DNA of 64,000 nucleotides, taken from contig JAMJFZ010000879.1 of NCBI GenBank assembly GCA_026225945.1, positions 760,001-824,000 of the forward strand, in the 5' to 3' direction. Below the pieces are notes generated by a model. It was not told the origin of the DNA and searched no databases. It was given only the letters and a program-made list of their open reading frames with translations. Made by a program: the position numbers and the translations under genes. Positions 57,534 through 64,000 of this stretch are shown piece by piece. How positions within the stretch are numbered: position 1 is the first letter of the stretch; the number at the start of each line of letters is the position of its first letter. Origin of the DNA: Cricetomys ansorgei (Eukaryota > Chordata > Mammalia > Rodentia > Nesomyidae).

Positions 57534-57716
57534 ATGAGAGATGATACAAAGCTAATAGTTTTTTCTAGCTTAAACTCATGTGGATTTTTCGTTTTTGTGG
57601 ATGATAAATGCTTAGTAATGGATAGTGTAGGCACAAGATCCAGAGTGAAGCCCCTTGGCTTCAGAATGGGTGTAACCGTACAGGACTTCAATAAGCTGTA
57701 TACCCTTCGGCTCTAG
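57534..57716 (+). other. 60-residue open frame in foreign-looking segment inside L1
   Basis: The sequence at 57475-57720 matches neither the flanking L1 nor a SINE, and its composition is less AT-biased than its neighbours. The frame ends VTVQDFNKLYTLRL and is not simple-sequence. I recognise no family. It may be part of a transduced or captured cDNA. A T run at 57763-57778 follows. Confidence 0.3.
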
Positions 57717-57799
57717 GAGAGAGCTTGTCAGAGCAGTTGCATTAACTTGGATGCATGCTGCTTTTTTTTTTTTTTTAATTTGCTAGTTATTTACAATAA

Positions 57800-58000
57800 G
57801 GTTATTTTTTAAAAAATGGTAGAATCCTTGAATCCTTTGATAAGTATGTCTGATCCTGGGGTTTTCTTCACCGGAAGACTTTTTATTGCTGCTTCAGTTT
57901 CATTTATTTTTACGGACCTTTTAAAGTTGCTTATGTATTCTTGCTTTAATTTTAGTAGGTCATACATATCAAATAATTTCTTCTTAATATGTTTTTAAGC
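57800..58000 (-). mobile_element. Continuation of the interrupted L1 ORF2, antisense
   Basis: 'aatggtagaatccttgaatc', 'tctgatcctggggttttctt', 'attgctgcttcagtttcatt' and 'gtaggtcatacatatcaaat' are the next part of the L1 antisense expected after 56957, so the two pieces were once contiguous. Confidence 0.8.
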
Positions 58001-58139
58001 CTTTTTGGCACCTTGCCCTCCCAACAGTGTTGGAAACAAGAGATAAAAATGAGCATTCTTTTCATTTTTCTTATTTGAAGGGAAATAATTTAGATTTTTC
58101 AAACACTTGTGGAAGAGTTTTCACACTTCTTCAATTTTT

Positions 58140-58640
58140 AAAATAAACTTTTTTCTTTTATGATAATTCTTATTAACCTGATTTGATAAGGTATTTCATC
58201 GTGAATGAATATTGAATCTTTTCAGATGCCTCTGTCTGTTTACTGATAAAGCACAGCATTTTCTTCTTTATCGTGTTAATAGGCTGAATTGTAATGATTG
58301 ATTTCCAAAGAATAGACTCTTGGATCTCTGAGATTAATCTCATTGCCAGAAAAGTTTAAAATGTGCTGGATTTGATTTACTAACGTTTAGTTAATAGCTC
58401 TGGCTTTTGTGTTTATGAGCATTATTTACTCATTCCTTTTTTTCTTTTCCCCTTTTCAAACACTGTTACCTCGCTGGTTGTTATTAAGTTAACACCGACT
58501 TTGTCAAATTAGTTGTAAAATGTTCATACTTTTATTTGATTGTGAATCTACTTTATTGACTAATTGTATTAATAATTACAGTTTATTTCCTTGGGAACAT
58601 GCATACACACACACACATATTTTAGTTATGATGATATCTG
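58140..58640 (-). mobile_element. Second, older L1 ORF2 fragment, antisense
   Basis: 'ctgaattgtaatgattgatt' near 58284, 'gtgctggatttgatttacta' and 'ccttttcaaacactgttacc' cover the same part of ORF2 that the first L1 already has at 56.6-57.0 kb, so this is a separate insertion, more diverged. Confidence 0.6.
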
Positions 58641-59239
58641 TATATTGGGTATATATTCATATATATATATATGTAATTTGGGCATGATGATATCTGAAAT
58701 TTACATCATTGAGTCTTTTTGTTTGTTTCTGTATTTTGTTGTCTTGATAAAGATTGTCAGAATTAGGAAATCTGCTAAATGTTTAGTGGATTGGCTTCCA
58801 GCAAGCCTTGCTTTTAAGCCCTGTTGGGGCTTAGCTGGAGCCATCCCTACTCTGCAGTACCCTAGCACCTCTCCTTAGGTGTGCCTAGCTGGGGTCATTA
58901 ATCAAGGTGGCCCACAAAGATTGCGGGCTCTGTCAGATCCTGAGTGTGTCGGGAGTGTACATGAGGCCTGCGCACACATACTACACTGCTCCCACTTCTT
59001 TCTTAGTAGCTCTTCTCCTGGCCTCGCTGAGCCTTACTCTGTGTAGAGAGATTGTTTATTAAGAGATACAGTTTCCTGCATGTAGACTTCTGAAGGCTTT
59101 TCTCTGTGTGAGTTCTTATCCAATCCTACCTTCCCTCAATTCTAGCCAAGTTAACTACCTTCCTCTCGTGCATTTCTCTTCAACTCAGAATGAGAGCACG
59201 CTTTGGTTAAGGGTTCTCCTGTGTGCTGCTGGTTTGGAC
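58641..59239. other. Unrecognised DNA
   Basis: It holds a short TA run at 58657-58671 and a repeated 'atgatgatatctg' word (58628, 58685). GC-richer at 58.80-58.98 kb. A 95-aa plus frame (58591-58878) crosses L1-derived and unique DNA. Confidence 0.35.
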
Positions 59240-59910
59240 TGAACTAACCTCAGGAACTACAGGCACAACTTAACAGGTTTCTCCCGTGCCTATGTATTCT
59301 AGCTCAGCATTACCTGCTGTGTGTTTTCTGAGATTATTGTTTAGGTTTTTAAATGTTAGTAGGGGGATGTTACATTTTCTTCCCATTTTTTTAAAAATTG
59401 TGACCAGGGGCATAATGGTTTCACTGCTTTGTGTGATTAAGGGATCCGAGGCCTGTAGCCACAGAGTAGAGAAATGAAGAATGGCATGTCGGCCACAGGC
59501 CACTATAAATTTTTCCTGTTTATTGTAACAAGGCCCTGAGACCTTAGCACAACTGACTCCATGATGGAAGTGCCATTCAGTAAGACTCAGCACATAGACA
59601 GCACCACCTGCCAAAACTAAAACAAAGGCCTAATACATCGAAGTCCGTTTAGTTCTGGGAAAGTCTCAAAATGTGCTAATCTTGCTTTTTAGCTTCTGTA
59701 GTTCCACTTCTGGCTAACTGTTCTTGTTAACTGGTTTGTCAACCCACAACATGGCTTTTGTGCTTGAAAGCTCATCCTGAGAGAGGCTCTGGGCTACACT
59801 GGGATCCTGAACACCCAGTGTGGTTGCCAGCAGCTGATAAAGATTTTCTATTGGTTTAAATCCATGTTTGAGCAGTCTTCTCTGGTGAACACCACACAAC
59901 ATTTGTTAGT
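59240..59910 (-). mobile_element. Possible old ERV-derived segment, antisense
   Basis: 'ctgactccatgatggaagtg', 'gagaggctctgggctacact', 'gggatcctgaacacccagtg' and 'gtgaacaccacacaacattt' have the look of a retroviral LTR or leader read backwards. A 114-aa minus frame (59270-59614) and a 62-aa frame (59714-59902) show no motif I recognise. Family and edges are unknown. Confidence 0.3.
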
Positions 59911-61159
59911 TGCACAATCCTCAGTGTAGTTACTTAACTTTCTGTGTTGTCTTTTGCGTCTTTAGAGGAAGATGCTTCTCGTGCGAAAGCTGTGACATTT
60001 TTAGGACAGTGCTTGGCTCCCAGCACGGGACATGGTAATAACTGTCAATATTTCTCATTATTACTTTGGTACAATTTCATTTTTATTTAAAAAAACAAAA
60101 CAAAACATGATTTAAAACATATATGTTTTCTTACTCATTTCTAATTGTTAGCCATGTTCTTGGCAATTTTCACATTATTGTTCATGACCTTCATTTTCAT
60201 ATCTTTTTTTACTTTAAGTCCAGGAATGTACTACTGAATGTTTTTCCACTGACTACCAGAAATACATTTCCCTTTAAAAATATATGGCAGAGCGAGAATA
60301 TAGGACCACAACGCCAGTGCCACACTGCAGTCACGATGACGTTCAGCAGCTGAGAACAGCCACGATGTATTAAAAGTCACGCACGGAAACATGAATAGCA
60401 TACCCGTCTGTACAGAGGAACATGGTATGATTTCTACTTAACATTTAATAACACACTTGCAAAAATCTCCCTGCATTAACATAGTGGGAAACAATAAATA
60501 CTAACACTAGCTAATATAAGAACGCAAAGTAGGCGAGTCTCCATGGATCAAGATTGTAAGCCCTGGAAACTCTAATCTCAACTATGGCATGTCTTCCAGG
60601 AGCCCACCTGCCTGGGCTGATGGATCGCTACTCCCTCCTAGAAATATCCCTGAAACCCGGAGTCATTTGCTTTTCTACTTCTCAGACAGGGGATATCCAG
60701 CACTCTTTATGATTCTATCAGGTTATGGTATGTCATTTGTTTGCTGGGGCAGACAGCTGGTGCAGACTGGTGAGGAGATTGGAAGTCGTAATCGATTCCT
60801 CAGGACTTTCTCCTTTCCACCCTTGGAACTTAGAAGCTGAAGATTAAGCCTGTGAACAAGAAAAATAACAAAAGCTCAGCTCTAAGGAAGTCAAGAACTC
60901 AGTAGTGGAGAAGACTAGGTCTTGGCAAGAAGCGTTAGTGACTTCCTCATGTTTTTGTCATACATTGTAGTCACATGAACGTCACACACACACTTCAAAG
61001 TGAACACTCTAAACGGAGGATGATATCTTCCCCAAACTGGTCTTCACTTCACAATCCCAATCTTGGCTGTTACTTCCTTGATTCATTCAAGCCCGCAGGC
61101 CGGAAGTGTGGGTGGCATCAGCAGTACTGTTCCTCCTCTTTTCCTAAACACATCTGATC
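59911..61159. other. Single-copy DNA
   Basis: Nothing recognised. Frames of 83 aa (60589-60840) and 76 aa (60123-60353) on the plus strand have no recognisable domain. Confidence 0.4.
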
Positions 61160-61258
61160 GACCAGCACATCTCGATTTTCTTTTAAACAGTGCTAATCAC
61201 TGAACCCCAAGCCTTATACAAGGTAGACAAGCACTCCACAGCAAAACTCCAGGCCATG
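61160..61258 (-). mobile_element. ID/B4-type SINE head, antisense
   Basis: 'gctaatcactgaaccccaag', 'ccttatacaaggtagacaag' and 'cactccacagcaaaactcca' are the complement of the tRNA-Ala-derived ID-type head ('...gtagagtgcttgcctagcatg...ggttcaatccccagc'). Confidence 0.7.
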
Positions 61259-61419
61259 GCTTCCATGTTCTGGGAGTGTTATCCACAGTCCTCACCAAGC
61301 CTTAGGACATAGAAGGAACTATAGCTGAACACACCCTTGATGTGTCATCAGAGCATCCCAGAGAGTTGCACACTTGTGAGAACAGAAGAGAGATGAGCTC
61401 TAATGGTGAGGGAACAAGA

Positions 61420-61660
61420 AAGTAGATGCAAATAGGGGTCAACATATTAAGTGAAATGAGCCAGGATCAGAAAGACAGAGTGGACACCTGTTCTTTTTTA
61501 TGGACCCTGGATTTTATATAGATACATACAATTCAGAAATGAGGATGTCTGGGGGAAGGAAGGAGGAGAGGGAGGAGAAAGGAATAGGTACAGGAGATGG
61601 ATATGGTCAAAGTTCATGACTTACTTGAATGAAAATGTGTATGAAACCTATCACGAGCCA
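61420..61660 (+). mobile_element. L1 3'-region fragment, sense
   Basis: 'attaagtgaaatgagccagg', 'atcagaaagacagagtgg', 'ttatggaccctggattttat', 'atagatacatacaattcag', the purine tract at 61553-61588 and 'catgacttacttgaatgaaa' match the rodent L1 3' end in order. Confidence 0.75.
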
Positions 61661-62029
61661 GTTACGACTCTGGCCTTAGCAGAAGGGCTGTGTGTCAACA
61701 AATTATGTCCTGTGGTCATGTCACCTTTGCTACTCCTTATTTGAGAGTAGTCTAGTGAAGGGTAACAGGATACATTTATACCTGCCAAGGGGTACTTCCG
61801 TGTAGAAGAAAAATGCACACAAAATGGCACATGACAGAGCTTTGGTTCTTTGATTATAGTGACATTAAAAATTCAGCACAAGATTTTAAAATCAATTACA
61901 AAAGTACAAGTAGGAATTTTTGAGTATGGTGTCAGCTATTTTGAGGATAAAATCGTCTTTGTTCTTACGGTTGGGATCAAAGCGAACTGTAAGAGGGTCA
62001 GTTGAAAATAAAATAAGTATTATGGCTCC

Positions 62030-62765
62030 TGTGGTAGTTATCTTGCTTGTCAACTTGACTGGGTCTGAAATCAAGTAACTAAGAAATTAGCCAGTAGGCA
62101 AGCCTGTAAGGGATTTTCTCTTGTTTGAAGTGGGAAGAGCCACTCTAAATCAGGGTCCCATCTTCTGGTGGCAGAACAAGGGAGGGGAAGGTAAGAAAGC
62201 AAGCTGTGCTTTTTGCCTGTTTGCCTCACTTATGGCAGCTGCTTGTGGTGCATCCCTTCACTGATGTCAGAGCCCTGCTTTGGTAGGCTTGGAATGTGGA
62301 CTGAAGATCAGAAGCTCTCCAGGAACACTCCAGGGCTTCCGTGCCACGTTGGGATGGCAGAGGTTGTCACCCATATGGACTGAGCAACTACTGGGTTCAG
62401 TTTCTCCAATGTGAAGGCAGTCAGTGTTGGACTTGTCAGCCCACACTGTGTATGCAAATCAAGTTCCCTTTTTAATATATATATTCATTTTTATAGGTTC
62501 TGTTCCTCGAGAGCAGTACTTCTCAAGATGTGGATCACCACCCCTATTGGGGTGAACGACCCTTTCACAGGGGTTGCCTAAGATAATCTGCATATCAGAT
62601 ATTTACATTACGATTCATAACAGTAGCAAAATTATAGTTATGAAGTAGCAATCAAATTAATTTTATGGTTGGGGTCACCACAACATGAGGAACTGTATTA
62701 AAGGGTCACAGTGTTAGGAAGCTTGAGAAACACTCTAGAGCACCCTGACTAGTACATCTCCCTGT
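62030..62765 (+). mobile_element. Rodent interspersed repeat interrupted by URR1
   Basis: 'cttgcttgtcaacttgactg', 'ctgatgtcagagccctgctt', 'gaatgtggactgaagatcag', 'aagctctccaggaacactcc', 'atggactgagcaactactgg' and 'ataggttctgttcctc', then after URR1 'ctctagagcaccctgactag'. The split word 'cctctagag' is rejoined when the inserted DNA is skipped. Superfamily not certain (LTR-like ending '...actagtaca'). Confidence 0.7.
62514..62732 (+). mobile_element. URR1 hAT-Charlie non-autonomous DNA transposon
   Basis: 'ctattggggtgaacgaccct', 'ttcacaggggttgcctaaga', 'acgattcataacagtagcaa', 'gttatgaagtagcaatcaaa' and 'ggttggggtcaccacaacat', with hAT-like ends 'cagtacttctcaag' and 'cttgagaaaca'. Flanked by 8-bp copies ctcgagag (62506-62513) and ctctagag (62733-62740), one mismatch: a hAT target duplication. 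Confidence 0.9.
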
Positions 62766-63464
62766 TTGACACTGAATCTGCAGTGCAAGGTTATTGTTTT
62801 TTGAGCCCTGTCAACCTTTCCATTGTTATAAATGTAGCAGCTGTTAGGATAAATTTGAATTGATGAGCCAGAATCTTTCTGTAATTGCTTTCTTATTTTC
62901 TATGTAAAATTTCATGCTCCCAGTAGATAATACTTTGCACAAGTCAAGGAGCACTGATCATAAAAGTATTTTGGAATTCCTGTATGCCCTGCCAATTCAC
63001 ATTAACTATAATTACCTACAAAAAGTAGATGACCAATAGATGAAACAGAAACCATTACATATGTATAGAATGTGCATCTGAGGTGAAAAATTTGAATATA
63101 AGTGATTATTTGCACACTGTTTGTTGCTGCACACAGATTGAGAAACTTCTTAGTTTCCTTTCCCAGATTCTGATGAACTCATTCCAGCTCATTCTGAGTC
63201 TCTGCCTTGATATCTGATTTCTAGTTGACAACCTAGAAATTACTCAGTAGTTATTAATTCCTAAGTACAGTGACAGAAATATGTATGTTGAAGAAAAAGT
63301 AACACAAATAGATGATACAATTGGCAGCTGTCAAACTTGTTTCTTCCCACTCCTTTCTGATCTTTATTCTTCAGAATGTGGTTATGCAATTCCGAAATTA
63401 TTCAGAAGAGCAACAAGCATTGCATAGCTCTGCAAACTAAAAGACAGGAAATCATAGCCCAGGA
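62766..63464. other. Single-copy DNA
   Basis: AT-rich, no repeat or frame worth noting. Confidence 0.4.
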
Positions 63465-63788
63465 GTTTATTTTCTTGCATGTATATGCTATGTATGGTGT
63501 CCATATATGTGTAGGCATGTTTGCATGAACATGGGCACACGTGAAGGCCAGAGGTTGATGGTGTCTGCCTCGATCATTCTCCATGTATGGAGCAAGGGTT
63601 TCTCCTTTGAACCCAAGTTACTAATCTGACAAGTAAGGCGGTTACCCTGTTTGCTTCTGGGACAGCCTGTCTCCACCTCTGAGAGCTGGGATTACAAGGA
63701 ACTCCACACATTTACACCTGGGGTTCCACAGTGAAGTCCTGGCTTTAGAGCAGGTAGCATTTTATACACTGAGCCATCTCCCCAGACT
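63465..63788 (-). mobile_element. B2-superfamily SINE ('GGCCAG' subtype), antisense
   Basis: 'gtgaaggccagaggttgatg' (tail side), 'tctgcctcgatcattctcca', 'gacagcctgtctccacctct', 'gagctgggattacaaggaac', 'ggggttccacagtgaagtcc' and 'acactgagccatctccccag' (tRNA head complement). Long form, diverged in the middle. Confidence 0.8.
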
Positions 63789-63789
63789 A

Positions 63790-64000
63790 GAATTTTTTTA
63801 AAGTTATTTCTTTCATTTCTTAATATTATAATATAATTGTATCATTATCTCTCCCCTTTCATTCCCCCGAACCTCCCATATAGACCTCTCCTTTCTCTTA
63901 TTTCAAACCCATGGGCTCTTTTTTCATTAATTGATATTAAATGCATATATGTATATGAGTATATATATTAATCCCTAAGTATGTATGTACAACTGGCTCA
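63790..64000. mobile_element. Rodent L1-type (Lx-like) noncoding segment, cut by window end
   Basis: 'tttttttaaagttatttctt', 'gtatcattatctctcccctt', 'acccatgggctcttttttca', 'aatgcatatatgtatatgag' and 'taagtatgtatgtacaactg' repeat the start of the 1440-2190 copy in the same direction. The T-rich start suggests the element lies on the minus strand. Confidence 0.65.

Noticed and set aside
59270..59614. 114-aa minus-strand frame as a retroviral gene remnant
   Set aside because: No motif of gag, pol or env could be recognised; kept only as a possible ERV-derived segment.

Overview
The window looks like nuclear DNA of a muroid rodent (mouse, rat or hamster type). The basis is its repeat content: many tRNA-headed B2-superfamily SINEs on both strands, several 7SL-derived B1-like SINEs, an ORR1/MT-type MaLR LTR, a URR1 hAT transposon, a degraded ERV2/ERVK-like provirus, rodent-type L1 noncoding segments, and older mammalian repeats (MIR, L2, MER5A, L1M). 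Species cannot be decided by eye. CpG is scarce apart from one small cluster near 10.2 kb, so there is no CpG-island promoter.

I found no protein-coding gene I can name. The longest open frames (160 aa at 13.4-13.9 kb, 151 aa at 30.9-31.4 kb, about 140 aa at several places) have no recognisable domain. Several others run through microsatellites, SINEs or L1 remnants. The window is best read as intergenic or deep-intronic. The best exon candidate is a terminal-exon-like segment at 41.92-41.99 kb. Three microexon-like segments with matched splice signals (5.17, 8.07 and 18.16 kb) are much weaker.

Layout. 0-5 kb: two L1-type noncoding segments, two SINEs, a promoter- or LTR-like stretch with CCAAT and TATA-like boxes, and two repeats carrying the 'TCAACTTGACA' type start. 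5-14.3 kb: mostly single-copy, with SINEs, a CpG-rich hairpin at 10.17-10.24 kb, a CT-rich repetitive block at 11.3-12.1 kb and an L1M relic. 14.3-15.3 kb: a 157-bp pyrimidine microsatellite, a 210-bp TG tract and a SINE. 15.3-34 kb: single-copy DNA with old MIR/L2/MER5A relics, a few SINEs and L1 fragments. 34-48 kb: a long L1-type noncoding segment, three B1-like SINEs, the candidate terminal exon and two more B2-type SINEs. 48-52 kb: microsatellites, a TAAT-rich possible regulatory element and a MaLR LTR. 52.2-54.3 kb: an LTR-internal-LTR provirus on the minus strand with a primer-binding site and polypurine tract. 54.6-58.6 kb: L1 ORF2 remnants interrupted by a composite insertion that includes a second copy of 112 bp of the host L1. 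59-64 kb: degraded retroelements, a URR1 transposon nested in another repeat with an 8-bp target duplication, a SINE, and another L1-type segment running off the end.

No operon, CRISPR array, prokaryotic feature or multi-gene system is present. Repeat family names are given from memory of consensus sequences and should be confirmed with RepeatMasker.
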